From the NCBI RefSeq assembly GCF_001941945.1, contig NZ_CP015583.1:4264148-4328147 (forward strand): a stretch of DNA of 64,000 bases, read 5' to 3'. The DNA comes from Roseomonas gilardii. Its GTDB lineage: Bacteria > Pseudomonadota > Alphaproteobacteria > Acetobacterales > Acetobacteraceae. Position numbers and translations under genes: made by a program. Within the stretch, counting starts at the first letter, position 1; every line of letters starts with the position of its first letter. Shown here in pieces: positions 1 to 11,055 of the stretch. The notes below the pieces were generated by a model. The model had not been told where the DNA came from. It did not search any database and worked only from the letters and a program-made list of their open reading frames with translations.

Positions 1-1
1 C

Positions 2-913
2 GCCCGGGTGCCGGCGGACCTGCTGGTGCTGGAGGTCGGGCTCGGCGGACGATTCGACGCGACCAACGTGGTGCCGCGTCCGGCGGCCTGCGCCGTGTCC
101 TCGGTCTCGATGGACCATGTGGAGTTCCTGGGGAACAGCCTGGCCGGGATCGCGGCGGAGAAGGCGGGTATCGCCCGCCCCGGCGTGCCGCTGGTGACAG
201 GCTTCCAGGCGCCCGAGGCGATGGCGGCGATCGAGCGCGTCGCGGGCGAAGCCGGAGCGGTGCTGCTGCGCCGGGGCCGGGACTGGGAGATCGGGCCGGA
301 GGGGGAGGGGCTGCTCTACCGCGACGCCGCCGGCGTGCTGCGCCTGCCGCGCCCCGGCCTGCCGGGGCCGCACCAGATCGACAATGCCGGGCTTGCCCTG
401 GCGGCGCTGCGCGCCTGGAACCCGGACTGGCTGGATGAGGCCGCCGCCGCCGGGGGCTTCCGCGAGGCGCGCTGGCCGGCCCGGCTGCAACGCCTCGACA
501 GCGGGCCGCTGGCGGCGATGCTGCCGCCGGGCTGGGAGCTCTGGCTGGATGGCGGCCACAATGCCGGGGCCGGAGAAGTCCTGGCCGAGCACCTGGAGGG
601 CTGGGGCGACCGGCCGGCGCATCTGCTGGTCGGGATCAAGAAGTCCAAGGCCGCCGACGACTTCCTGCGGCCGCTGCTGCCGCGGGCTGCCTCGGTCTGG
701 GCGGTGGCGGAGCCGGGCCAGCATCTGGCGATGACGCCGGAGGAGATCGTGGCGGCCAGCGGCGGCATCGCCCGCATCGGCCCACGCGTGACGGATGCGC
801 TGGAGGCCCTGCTGCGCGGGGCGGTTCCGGGCCAGCCGGCGCGGGTGCTGATCTGCGGCAGCCTCTATCTGGCGGGCGAGATCCTCAAGGCGAACGGCAC
901 CCCGCCGGCCTGA
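2..913 (+). CDS. folC: Bifunctional folylpolyglutamate/dihydrofolate synthase, 3' part
   Basis: This is the C-terminal ~300 residues of a FolC/Mur-ligase family enzyme, which adds glutamate to folates in the cytoplasm. The reading frame is already open at the first base of the window, so the N-terminus with the P-loop lies outside. Visible family signatures are VLEVGLGGRFDATNVV near the start of the fragment, followed by SMDHVEFLG and EKAGIARPG, and the C-terminal ligase-domain segment LDGGHNAGAGEVLAEHL. The GTG at position 8 is an internal valine, not a start. In many alphaproteobacteria folC lies near trxA, as here, although trxA is on the opposite strand and convergent. Identity is secure; only the missing 5' end limits the annotation. 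Confidence 0.93.
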   Translation, partial: ARVPADLLVLEVGLGGRFDATNVVPRPAACAVSSVSMDHVEFLGNSLAGIAAEKAGIARPGVPLVTGFQAPEAMAAIERVAGEAGAVLLRRGRDWEIGPEGEGLLYRDAAGVLRLPRPGLPGPHQIDNAGLALAALRAWNPDWLDEAAAAGGFREARWPARLQRLDSGPLAAMLPPGWELWLDGGHNAGAGEVLAEHLEGWGDRPAHLLVGIKKSKAADDFLRPLLPRAASVWAVAEPGQHLAMTPEEIVAASGGIARIGPRVTDALEALLRGAVPGQPARVLICGSLYLAGEILKANGTPPA

Positions 914-935
914 GGGCGCGGGGTGGCCACCCGCT

Positions 936-1148
936 TCAACAGCCGGTGATCCGGCCGGAGCCAATGCAGTCGCCGTAGTTCACGATCCGCATCAGGACCG
1001 GAAAGACCCACCAGGCGGCGAAGATGGCCGCGACCACCCCCAGCAGCACGCCCATGCCCAGATAGTCCGGCCCGTGCCGCCGCGCCGGCCCATGGGCCCC
1101 GGCGGGTGGCGGCGCGGGGGGCGCCGGAGGGCCTGGGGCCTCGTCCAT
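936..1148 (-). CDS. Small single-span membrane protein of unknown function
   Basis: A 70-residue protein with a proline/alanine-rich N-terminus (residues ~1-25), one hydrophobic span (YLGMGVLLGVVAAIFAAWWV, ~residues 29-48) and a short tail containing two cysteines (NYGDCIGSG and a C-terminal Cys). It follows trxA on the same strand by 26 bases and is probably co-transcribed with it. The cysteines next to a thioredoxin gene are suggestive, but no function can be assigned. I chose the ATG giving MDEAPGPP; an upstream in-frame ATG at 1199 would overlap the trxA end. The family is not recognised. Confidence 0.6.
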   Translation of the reverse strand: MDEAPGPPAPPAPPPAGAHGPARRHGPDYLGMGVLLGVVAAIFAAWWVFPVLMRIVNYGDCIGSGRITGC

Positions 1149-1174
1149 GCCGCTCCTGTCCCCCCGTCCCGGGG

Positions 1175-1504
1175 TCAGCCCAGGTTGCTGTCCAGCCATT
1201 CACGCAGCTTGCTGCGCGGCTGCGCCCCGACCAGCGTGCCCACGGGCTTGCCGTCGCGGAACAGGATCATGGTGGGGATGCCGCGCACCGCGTAGTCGTT
1301 CGGCGAGCCCGGATTCTCGTCGATGTTCACCTTGGCCACGGTGAGCTTGCCGGCATAGTCCCGCGCCACCTCGTCGAGAATCGGGGCCACCTGCCGGCAG
1401 GGGCCGCACCATTCGGCCCAGAAATCCACCAGCACGGGGCCCGGCGCCTTCAGCACGTCGGCCTGGAAGGTCTCGTCGCTCACAGCCTTGGTCAGCTCGC
1501 TCAT
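1175..1504 (-). CDS. trxA: Thioredoxin
   Basis: A 109-residue thioredoxin, the usual size for TrxA, acting as a cytoplasmic disulfide reductant. The active site WCGPC is at residues ~29-33 within VDFWAEWCGPC, and the cis-proline segment RGIPTMILF and the C-terminal GAQPRSKLREWL helix are present. The start chosen (MSELTKAV) matches typical thioredoxin N-termini; a second in-frame ATG four codons upstream (1516) is possible. It is convergent with folC and divergent from the ArsR-type regulator. There is no signal peptide. Confidence 0.95.
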   Translation of the reverse strand: MSELTKAVSDETFQADVLKAPGPVLVDFWAEWCGPCRQVAPILDEVARDYAGKLTVAKVNIDENPGSPNDYAVRGIPTMILFRDGKPVGTLVGAQPRSKLREWLDSNLG

Positions 1505-1707
1505 GGCCGCCATCATCTCCAGAGATACTGCCGGAAAAGGTCGTGGCGCCGCTGCCCCGGGTCAAGGCCGCCGGCGCGGTGGCATGGACGACGCGGCCGC
1601 ATGGGTGCCGCGGGCGGGCCGCGTGCCTGTCGGACGGGCAGCTCGCCGAAGGGGGACGAGCCTGCCGGTGCTTGCGCGAAAGCCCGGCGCGGACGAAGCT
1701 GTGCCCC

Positions 1708-2061
1708 ATGCGACAATTTCGTGGACGGATCGGCGAGGACCAGGTGGTGGAGCTCGCCGAGACCTTCCGGCTGATGAGCGACCCCACGCGTCTGAGGATC
1801 ATCCTCTCCTGCCTCGATTCGGCCGTCGCGGTGGGGGATATCGCGGACCGCCTGGGGATCTCCGGCAGCCTCGTCTCCCATCACCTGCGCCTGCTGCGCG
1901 CCGCGCGGCTGCTGCAGGCCGAGCGGCGGGGGCGGCAGGTCTTCTATGCCGTGGGGGACGAGCATGTGCGCTCGATGCTCACCGACATGACGGACCATGT
2001 GAGCGAGGAGGTGGAGACCGAGGTGGAGGGGGAGCCGGCAGGGCCCGATCTGCCCGGCTGA
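1708..2061 (+). CDS. ArsR/SmtB-type winged-helix regulator
   Basis: A 117-residue DNA-binding protein. The winged-helix core runs over residues ~10-90: the FRLMSDPTRLRIILSCL helix, then IADRLGISGSLVSHHLRLLR as recognition helix and RRGRQVFYAVGDEHVRSML as wing and last helix. This fits the ArsR/SmtB family, whose members usually sense metals or metalloids. An ELCVCDL-type Cys pair is replaced by VAVGDIAD, so the classical alpha-3 metal site is absent. The acidic C-terminal tail (EEVETEVEGE) could bind metal, but that is inference. The ATG at 1708 was chosen because the domain begins directly after it. It lies about 150 bases upstream of coxB on the same strand, so control of the oxidase cluster is possible but not shown. 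Confidence 0.85.
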   Translation: MRQFRGRIGEDQVVELAETFRLMSDPTRLRIILSCLDSAVAVGDIADRLGISGSLVSHHLRLLRAARLLQAERRGRQVFYAVGDEHVRSMLTDMTDHVSEEVETEVEGEPAGPDLPG

Positions 2062-2209
2062 CGCCACCGCACCTTGTCACTCCCGCTGGCGCGTGATTTA
2101 CCCAAGGTTCAAGGACCGGTCACCGGTCCGGAAACAAAAGCGCGGCGCCGCCCCCCGTGGCGGCAGCGGCGCAAGGGACCGGAACGGCGGCCGGCATAAA
2201 GAACCGGCA

Positions 2210-4782
<2,573 letters not shown>

Positions 4783-4792
4783 GGAGCCCGGC

Positions 4793-5743
4793 ATGAGCCA
4801 GAGCGCCGTCGGCGAGAAGGGGGCTGCGGCCCCCTTCGACGCGTCCACCCCAGATTTTTCCGAGATCCGCGACTGGTTCGCCCTGCTCAAGCCGCGGGTG
4901 ATGACCCTGGTCGTCTTCACCGGCTTCATCGGGATGCTGGTGGCGCCGGGCTCCATCAATCCGCTGCTGGGCTCGGTCGCGGTGCTGTGCATCGCCGTCG
5001 CGGCCGGGGCGGCGGGCGCCATCAACATGTGGTACGACCGCGACATCGACGCGGTGATGCGCCGGACGGCCAACCGGCCCATCCCCGCCGGGCGCATCCG
5101 GGCGGAGGAGGCGCTGGCCTTCGGCGTGGTGCTGGCCATTGCCTCGGTCGTGGTGATGGGGCTGGCCACCAACTGGATGGCTGCCGGCTGGCTCGCCGGC
5201 TCGATCCTCTTCTACGTCTTCATCTATACCATGTGGCTGAAGCGCCGGACGCCGCAGAACATCGTCATCGGCGGTGCCGCCGGGGCCTTCCCCCCCGTGA
5301 TCGGCTGGGCCGCCGTGACCGGCTCGGTGGACCTGCTGCCGCTGCTGCTCTTCGCCATCGTCTTCGCCTGGACGCCGCCGCATTTCTGGTCGCTCTCGCT
5401 CTGGGCACATGGCGACTACCAGCGCGCCGGGGTGCCGATGCTGCCGGTGGTGGCGGGGGCGAAGGAGACGCGGCGCCAGATCATGCTCTACACGCTGGTG
5501 CTCTTCCCGCTGGCGGTGTCGCCCTGGCCGCTGGGCCTCGCCGGGCCGATCTACGGGGTGATGGCGGTGCTGCTCGGGCTGGGCTTCGCCTGGTGTGCCT
5601 GGAAGGTGCTGCGCGACGAGCAGGACCCGCAGGGGCGCAGCCTGACCAAGGATGCCCCGGCCAAGCGCTGCTTCCGCTTCTCCCTGCTGCACCTCGCTTT
5701 GCTCTTCGCCGCCCTGGCGGCCGACCGGCTGATCCTTGGCTGA
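4793..5743 (+). CDS. ctaB: Protoheme IX farnesyltransferase
   Basis: Heme O synthase, a UbiA-family membrane prenyltransferase that converts heme B to heme O, the precursor of the heme A used by the adjacent oxidase. It is 316 residues with about nine membrane spans. The first Asp-rich motif is NMWYDRDIDAVMRRTANRPI, and the second conserved loop includes YTMWLKRRTPQNIVIGG. An Asp/Lys-rich cytosolic segment, DEQDPQGRSLTKDAPAKR, precedes the final span. It starts 10 bases after coxA. Confidence 0.95.
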   Translation: MSQSAVGEKGAAAPFDASTPDFSEIRDWFALLKPRVMTLVVFTGFIGMLVAPGSINPLLGSVAVLCIAVAAGAAGAINMWYDRDIDAVMRRTANRPIPAGRIRAEEALAFGVVLAIASVVVMGLATNWMAAGWLAGSILFYVFIYTMWLKRRTPQNIVIGGAAGAFPPVIGWAAVTGSVDLLPLLLFAIVFAWTPPHFWSLSLWAHGDYQRAGVPMLPVVAGAKETRRQIMLYTLVLFPLAVSPWPLGLAGPIYGVMAVLLGLGFAWCAWKVLRDEQDPQGRSLTKDAPAKRCFRFSLLHLALLFAALAADRLILG

Positions 5744-5759
5744 GCTCGAACCCATCCGC

Positions 5760-5891
5760 ATGACGCCGGAGGAGAAGGTGGATTTCCACCGCCGCCGCCG
5801 CGCGCGGAACTGGGCCATCCTGGCGGCCCTGCTGGGGCTGGTGGTGCTGTTCTACCTCATCGCCATCGCCCGGATGTCGCAGACGTCGTGA
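5760..5891 (+). CDS. CoxF-like small membrane protein
   Basis: A 43-residue protein of the type often found between ctaB and ctaG in alphaproteobacterial oxidase clusters. It has a charged N-terminus (MTPEEKVDFHRRRRARN) and one membrane span (WAILAALLGLVVLFYLIAIA). The ATG at 5760 is used; a TTG at 5736, overlapping the ctaB stop, would add eight residues (LAELEPIR) and is plausible by analogy with related proteins. It is too short for most automatic gene callers. Its function is not established; position suggests a role in oxidase assembly. The first R1 repeat begins immediately after the stop. Confidence 0.65.
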   Translation: MTPEEKVDFHRRRRARNWAILAALLGLVVLFYLIAIARMSQTS

Positions 5892-5894
5892 TGA

Positions 5895-6200
5895 CCCCCG
5901 GGGGAAAGGCGCCGCCTTTCCCCCGGACCCCCTATCCGCCAGGACGCTGCGCGCCCTGGACCCGGTTCGTTGGCTCTTGCTGACGCCGGATCACGCCGGA
6001 GCATATCGCTCTCCGGTGACTGCGGGTGCCGCCAGTGCGGCCAGGTCTTTGTTTTTCAAGAGCCCTGCTGACCAAACTGTGCCCAGGGATCAGGCGCCAG
6101 TCTGACGGTTATCACAGGTGTCAACTCAGGCCCGGGGTCCGGGGACCGGCTTCGGTCCCCGGCGGAGAGGGTCCGGGAGAGGCGGCGCCTTTCCCGGGGG
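5895..6200 (+). repeat. R1 multi-hairpin intergenic repeat, copy A
   Basis: About 306 bp filling the gap between the coxF-like gene and the convergent ompA-like gene. It opens with a perfect 11-bp hairpin (GGGGGAAAGGC at 5900-5910 pairing with 5914-5924) followed by GGACCCCC. It continues with AGGACGCTGCGCGCCCTGG, an imperfect CCGGAG/CTCCGG hairpin and a T-rich stretch. It ends with GGGGACCGGCTTCGGTCCCC and a terminal hairpin at 6173-6197. The same modules in the same order and orientation occur at 13333-13643 and 18586-18903. Besides being a repeat, the T-rich hairpins may end transcription of both flanking genes. Confidence 0.85.
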
Positions 6201-6213
6201 GTGGGGCCCGGTG

Positions 6214-7311
6214 CTACCCGCCCACCCGGTACTCGATGCGGCGGTTGCGGAAGCGGCCATCCTCGGTCGCGTTGTCCGCCACCGGCTGGTCGCTGCCATA
6301 GCCCCTGGCCACAAGCTGGTCCGCCGGCACGCCATCGGCGACCAGGGCGGCGCGCACGGCCTCGGCCCGGCGCTGGGAAAGGGTCCGGTTGATCTCCGGA
6401 TCGCCCGTGTTGTCCGTATGGCCGCTGACCTCGATCACCGTGCCGGGCGGCAACTGCCGCAGGCGGGCGGCGGCCTCGCGGATCAGGGGCAGGCTGTCCG
6501 GCGGGATCTCGGCGCCGGCGGTGGGGAAGTTCACGATGGACAGGTTCAGCGCCTGGACCAGCATGGCGGGACTGAAGCTGGCCGGCAGGGTGGACAGGGC
6601 GCGCATCGATGCCGCCGTCGCATCCTCGACCCGCAGCCCCGTCGCATCCGGCAGGGGCGCGATGCGGAGGCTGTCCGGCAGTTGCGCGCGCAGGGTGGCG
6701 ATGACCCTGTCGCGCTCGGCATCGGGCAGGCTGCCGCCGATGCGCAACTGACCGGGCTGGAACAGGGCCCGCAGGCCGGGCAGGCGCAGGGCGGAAAGGG
6801 TCTGGCCGAACCAGCCCATCCAGGGCGCGGGCCCTGCGGCGGGATCGATCACCAGATCGGTGCGGACCGCCGCCGTGCCGAAGGCGGCGTTCAGCGTCTC
6901 GGCCACGCGGTGCAGGCTGGCCTCGTCGGGCAGGCGGCCGGTGGCCCGCCAGACCGTGCCGTCATAGTCCAGGAACAGCCGGGCCAGCGGCGCCAGGGCG
7001 GGATTCGCGGCCGGGGGCGTCGCGGGAACCACGGCCACGCCGGGCGCCACCGGCACGGTGGCGGGCGGAATGGCGGCGGAGGGCGCGGGCGCCGGGCCGA
7101 CAGTTGGTGGGAGAGGTGCCGCGACGGGCGGAGCGGAGGGCGGATGCGCGGGCCGGGCGGCGACCGGGACGGGCGCCTCGTGCTCCGCCGGACCACGCGA
7201 CATGAGCCAGGCGCCCAGCAGGCCGAAGAACAGGATCGCCGCCGCGGCAGGCCAGCCGGTCCGGTCGGCGCTGTCCTCAGTGGTCCTGATTCGGGGATGG
7301 TCTGCCACCAT
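6214..7311 (-). CDS. OmpA-family protein with BON-like region
   Basis: A 365-residue envelope protein. A single N-terminal membrane anchor (AAAAILFFGLLGAWLMS, residues ~22-38) precedes a long Pro/Ala-rich linker (~residues 40-105) and a middle region resembling tandem BON-like modules (LDYDGTVWRATGRLPDEASL and LRIGGSLPDAERDRVIATL). The C-terminal OmpA peptidoglycan-binding domain has VIEVSGHTDNTGDPEINRTL, SQRRAEAVRAAL and RNRRIEYRV. The architecture recalls ArfA-like proteins. The ATG at 7311 was chosen because AGGGA lies nine bases upstream; an ATG at 7317 is too close to it. The gene is on the opposite strand inside an otherwise standard cytochrome oxidase cluster and is preceded at its 3' end by an R1 repeat, which suggests insertion. 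Confidence 0.85.
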   Translation of the reverse strand: MVADHPRIRTTEDSADRTGWPAAAAILFFGLLGAWLMSRGPAEHEAPVPVAARPAHPPSAPPVAAPLPPTVGPAPAPSAAIPPATVPVAPGVAVVPATPPAANPALAPLARLFLDYDGTVWRATGRLPDEASLHRVAETLNAAFGTAAVRTDLVIDPAAGPAPWMGWFGQTLSALRLPGLRALFQPGQLRIGGSLPDAERDRVIATLRAQLPDSLRIAPLPDATGLRVEDATAASMRALSTLPASFSPAMLVQALNLSIVNFPTAGAEIPPDSLPLIREAAARLRQLPPGTVIEVSGHTDNTGDPEINRTLSQRRAEAVRAALVADGVPADQLVARGYGSDQPVADNATEDGRFRNRRIEYRVGG

Positions 7312-7523
7312 GTACATCTTTCCCTGGTTGCTGGCCTGGCCACTGGCCTGATCGCCGGGACATCCTCGGCCGGCCGGCGGGCCGGAACAATTCCGGGCGG
7401 CGCCCCAGGAGGAACACATCTGCGGGACGAATCCACCTTTCCGTCCGGGGCGCCGGTGCGGGACGGAGGGCGTGCCGGAAATGTGCCGCTTGAGCGGGAT
7501 GCACCAGGAGCGCTACTGCTCAC

Positions 7524-8171
7524 ATGGTCATGCCGAGCGATCGCGACCTTTCCCCCCGCCCCACCACGGAGCTCGCGCGCCGCAACCGCCGCCTCGGCCT
7601 CGCGGCGCTGGGCGCGGCGGCGGCCATGATCGGTGTCTCCTTCGCCGCGGTGCCGCTCTACACGCTGTTCTGCCAGGTCACCGGCTATAACGGCACGCCG
7701 CGGATCGGCGGGCCGGCGGCCCCCGGGGCGCCGCAGGGGGAGCGTGACATCACCGTGCGATTCGATGCCCAGACCCATCCCGGCCTGCCCTGGCGCTTCG
7801 AAGCCGCGCAGCGCAGCATGGCGCTGAAACCCGGGGAGCAGGGGCTGGCCTTCTACGAGGCCGAGAACAGGGCCACGACTCCGGTGGAGGGCATCGCCCT
7901 CTACAACGTCACGCCGGAGGTGATGGGGCCTTATTTCCACAAGACGGCCTGCTTCTGCTTCGACGCGCAGACCCTCCAGCCCGGGCAGAAGGTGGAGATG
8001 CCGGTGACCTTCTGGGTCGATCCGGCGATGCTTCAGGACCCCAACACCCGCGACATCCGCACGGTGACGCTCAGCTACACCTTCTTCCGCACGCTGGAGG
8101 ACGCGCAGCGTGCCGGGGCGCTGGCCCATGCCGGGCCGCATGTGGGCAAGGCAGCCTCCGCCACGCCGTGA
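7524..8171 (+). CDS. ctaG: Cytochrome c oxidase assembly protein CtaG/Cox11
   Basis: A membrane-anchored copper chaperone that delivers copper to the CuB site of subunit I. It is 215 residues with one N-terminal span (LGLAALGAAAAMIGVSFAAV), then VPLYTLFCQVTGYNGT carrying the conserved membrane-proximal Cys, and the copper-binding pair in KTACFCFDAQTL. The rest is the beta-rich periplasmic domain, ending in TLSYTFF. The ATG at 7524 is used; the ATG at 7530 (MPSDRDL) is also possible. It resumes the oxidase cluster after the ompA-like insertion and is followed by ctaE after 126 bases. Confidence 0.95.
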   Translation: MVMPSDRDLSPRPTTELARRNRRLGLAALGAAAAMIGVSFAAVPLYTLFCQVTGYNGTPRIGGPAAPGAPQGERDITVRFDAQTHPGLPWRFEAAQRSMALKPGEQGLAFYEAENRATTPVEGIALYNVTPEVMGPYFHKTACFCFDAQTLQPGQKVEMPVTFWVDPAMLQDPNTRDIRTVTLSYTFFRTLEDAQRAGALAHAGPHVGKAASATP

Positions 8172-8297
8172 GGGGGTGTCGCCTTCCGGCGCCGCGCCTT
8201 ACCCTCTCCCGACTTGATCGGGGGCGGATTTCGCGGGATTGATGGCGTAACCAAAAGCTGCGGCGCCCGGCCGTGGTGAATCCGAACGGGATGCGTA

Positions 8298-9170
8298 ATG
8301 GCCAGCACGGAAACGACCATGGGGACCCTCGGCACCGACATTCCCGACGCCCCGCCGCTCCACAAGCATCCCTATCATCTCGTCGATCCCTCGCCCTGGC
8401 CGATGATCGCCTCCTTCTCGGCGGGCACCATGCTGCTGGGGATCATCCTCTTCGCGCACAGCAACATCCACTGGGTGCTGGGCCTCGGCATCCTGGGCGT
8501 GCTGTTCAGCATGGCCGGCTGGTGGCGCGACGTGATCCGCGAATCGCGCACCCCGGGGGTCTATACGCCGATCGTCCAGATCGGCCTGCGCTATGGCATG
8601 GTGCTGTTCATCGCCTCCGAGGTGATGTTCTTCGTGGCCTTCTTCTGGGCCTATTTCCACTTCGCGCTGTTCCCGGAGCATGTGTCCGGCGCCGCGGCGC
8701 CCGCCGTCTGGCCGCCGCACGGGGTGCACACCTTCGACCCCTTCGGCCTGCCCTTCCTGAACACCATGATCCTGCTGCTGTCCGGCACCACGGTGACCTG
8801 GGCGCACCATGCGATGCTGGAGGGCGACCGGAAGTCGGTGCTGCAGGGGCTGGGGATCACCGTGCTGCTGGGCCTCAGCTTCTCCTTCTTCCAGTTCTGG
8901 GAATATGGCGAGGCGCCCTTCGCCTTCGTGAACGGCGGCATCTATCCCTCGGTCTTCTTCCTGGCGACCGGCTTCCACGGCTTCCACGTCATCGTCGGCA
9001 CCATCTTCCTGGCGGTCTGCTGGTTCCGCGCCTATGCCGGCCAGTTCACGCCCAAGCGCCATTTCGGCTTCGAGGCCGCCGCCTGGTACTGGCACTTCGT
9101 GGACGTGGTGTGGCTGTTCCTGTTCGTCTTCATCTACTGGTGGGGCGCCGGGCCGATCGCCGCGCACTGA
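8298..9170 (+). CDS. ctaE: Cytochrome c oxidase subunit III
   Basis: Subunit III (CoxC) of the aa3 oxidase, an integral membrane protein that stabilises proton pumping in subunit I. It is 290 residues with seven predicted spans. Family hallmarks are HPYHLVDPSPWP near the N-terminus, the conserved Glu in FIASEVMFFVAFFWAYFH, TVTWAHHAML, and ATGFHGFHVIVGTIFL near the C-terminus, which ends WLFLFVFIYWWG. An upstream GGGATG-rich leader precedes the ATG. It follows ctaG on the same strand. Confidence 0.96.
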   Translation: MASTETTMGTLGTDIPDAPPLHKHPYHLVDPSPWPMIASFSAGTMLLGIILFAHSNIHWVLGLGILGVLFSMAGWWRDVIRESRTPGVYTPIVQIGLRYGMVLFIASEVMFFVAFFWAYFHFALFPEHVSGAAAPAVWPPHGVHTFDPFGLPFLNTMILLLSGTTVTWAHHAMLEGDRKSVLQGLGITVLLGLSFSFFQFWEYGEAPFAFVNGGIYPSVFFLATGFHGFHVIVGTIFLAVCWFRAYAGQFTPKRHFGFEAAAWYWHFVDVVWLFLFVFIYWWGAGPIAAH

Positions 9171-9264
9171 CCGCGCCCGGCTGAGCCTGGGGGCACGGAA
9201 ACAGGGCACGGCAAACAAGGGCATCGGCGCGCGTTCATTCCGGATGGATTGCGGGAGCGCGACG

Positions 9265-9711
9265 ATGAACCAGACGTCCAGCGGGATGAGCCTGTCCGAT
9301 CTGTCCAGGCTCATGCGCAAGATCGACTACTGCATGTTCTCGACCCATGCCGGGAACGGCCACATCGCTGGCCGGCCGATGAGCAACAACGGCGATGTCG
9401 AGTACAAGGGCGATTCCTGGTTCTTCGCCCTGGACAGCACCCATACGGTCCAGGAGATCGGGCGCGACCCGAAGGTGGCGCTCTCCTTCGCCAGCAGCCA
9501 GGGCCTGCTGGGGCAGAGGCCTCTCTTCATCGCCGTCGAGGGCGAGGCGGAGCTGATCCGCGACAAGGATGCCTTCCAGGAGCACTGGAACAAGGACCTG
9601 GACCGGTGGTTCGAGCAGGGCGTGGACACGCCCGGCCTGACGCTGATCAAGGTGCAAGCGAGCCGCATCACTTACTGGGACGGCATGGAGGAGGGCGAGG
9701 TCTCGGTCTGA
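9265..9711 (+). CDS. Pyridoxamine 5'-phosphate oxidase-like (general stress protein 26 family)
   Basis: A 148-residue split-beta-barrel flavin-binding protein. The fold signature is visible in CMFSTHAGNGHIAGRPMS, DSWFFALDSTHTVQEI, PKVALSFASSQ and LFIAVEGEAELI. Such proteins usually bind FMN or related cofactors and are linked to stress responses; the substrate cannot be read from sequence. It has no oxidase-assembly signature, so its place between ctaE and surf1 may be incidental. The ATG at 9265 was chosen for the GGGAG seven bases upstream; an ATG at 9244 is in frame. Confidence 0.85.
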   Translation: MNQTSSGMSLSDLSRLMRKIDYCMFSTHAGNGHIAGRPMSNNGDVEYKGDSWFFALDSTHTVQEIGRDPKVALSFASSQGLLGQRPLFIAVEGEAELIRDKDAFQEHWNKDLDRWFEQGVDTPGLTLIKVQASRITYWDGMEEGEVSV

Positions 9712-9813
9712 CACGACGGACCGCTTCTCTCTCGCCCTAGGTGCCGCGCAGTCTGGCGGGCGCCCATACGGTCGCCTTCGGGCGGCCCGTGGCGCCCCGA
9801 CGGGGTGCCCACT

Positions 9814-10902
9814 TCAGACTGGTGGCTGACCGGGGCGGCGTGTGAGCCAGTGCACCGCACGCCGCAGCGGCCGCGTGGCGCGCCAAGTGGTGGAAGCCAG
9901 GATAGAGCAGAGCAGGGCTTCGCTTTCGCTCTTGCCTTCCGGGAGGGTAGGCCGGTCGGGTGCGTCCTGCCCTTCGGCATCGCACGGCATTCCGACATCG
10001 CCCGTAGCCTGCGTCAGAACGTAGAGGCAGGCACGTCCGCAATCCGGGAAAGGGTGGAACACTGCGTGCCATCCCGCCCGGCGCGCCGCCTCCACCAGGA
10101 AATCGTGGGAGAAGCCCAACTCCATCCATCCGAAGCGTCGCATGCAGAAGACCGACAGCGCATCCAGGCGCGGGCCCCAGGCATAGGGGACGTCGGGGCG
10201 GGGTGCCTCGATCACGGGCTCGCCGCACAGCAACAGCCGTCCCCCCGGCTTGATCCGGTCATGCAGGCGCCGCAACAGGGCCTGGAAATCGACCGCGTGA
10301 TGGAAGGCTTCGTAGAACACCACGGCGTCGAAGCGCTCCGTCCCGAACCCCTCGCCGAAACGGGCCCGCTCCACCTCGACCGGCAGATTCATCCCTGCCG
10401 CCTGTCGCTGGATCGCCTCGATGGCGACCGCGTCGATATCGACGCCGCAGGCGCGGTAGCCCATGCGGGCCAGCATCAGCAGCAACTGGCCGCTGCCGGG
10501 GCCGTATTCCAGCACCGAGCCGCCAGGGCCGAGGCCGAGGTGACGCAGGATATGCCCCCAGGCATAGAGGTGCTCGCCGGTCATGGCCGCGTCGCGGAAG
10601 CTCCAGGGCACCAGGCCGGTCCAGAGCGCCTCTGGGACATCGTAGGAGGGCGCCTCGTCGCGCTCGGGGCTATAGTCGCCCCGCCCTTCCGCATCCGGCC
10701 GTGACCGCAGCGTCAGATACAGGTCGAGGACCTCCCGGTGGTAGCTGTCCGAGAAGGGATCGAGTGCGTTGAGGCGGGCGGCACCGGGCGTGTCGAGCAC
10801 GAGCTTCGTCAGCGCGATGTATTCGGCGGCATCCGGGACACCTCCGTCCAGTCTGTCCAGCACCGCATCGAGCTCCGCCGGCGAAACCTGGACCTGAACC
10901 AT
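9814..10902 (-). CDS. SAM-dependent methyltransferase
   Basis: A 362-residue class I methyltransferase. The SAM-binding motif I is SVLEYGPGSGQLLLMLARMG (~residues 129-148), followed by GVDIDAVAIEAIQ (acidic loop), FDAVVFYEAFHHAVDF and IKPGGRLLLCGEP. An N-terminal helical region of ~120 residues precedes it, and the C-terminal tail STTWRATRPLRRAVHWLTRR is of a kind common in polysaccharide-modifying methyltransferases and glycosyltransferases. The substrate is unknown. It lies on the opposite strand between oxidase-cluster genes and interrupts ctaE-surf1 synteny. Confidence is high for the enzyme class, low for its role. Confidence 0.8.
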   Translation of the reverse strand: MVQVQVSPAELDAVLDRLDGGVPDAAEYIALTKLVLDTPGAARLNALDPFSDSYHREVLDLYLTLRSRPDAEGRGDYSPERDEAPSYDVPEALWTGLVPWSFRDAAMTGEHLYAWGHILRHLGLGPGGSVLEYGPGSGQLLLMLARMGYRACGVDIDAVAIEAIQRQAAGMNLPVEVERARFGEGFGTERFDAVVFYEAFHHAVDFQALLRRLHDRIKPGGRLLLCGEPVIEAPRPDVPYAWGPRLDALSVFCMRRFGWMELGFSHDFLVEAARRAGWHAVFHPFPDCGRACLYVLTQATGDVGMPCDAEGQDAPDRPTLPEGKSESEALLCSILASTTWRATRPLRRAVHWLTRRPGQPPV

Positions 10903-11055
10903 GCGACACCCCCCATTATCCTTCTGCCGGGAAGTCTGACTCATTCCGCCGGCGATGGGAAAGGCGGCCGTACAGGATCGCCGCGCGGGCCGGGGCGGCT
11001 GGACGCGGCGTGGCGGAGAGGGCAGGAAGTTTCCGGCCCTATCTGAAGCGCCTCG

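Noticed and set aside
5895..6200. R1 copies as CRISPR arrays or insertion sequences
   Set aside because: There are no regular spacers, no transposase frame and no obvious target duplication; the copies are arrays of distinct hairpins.
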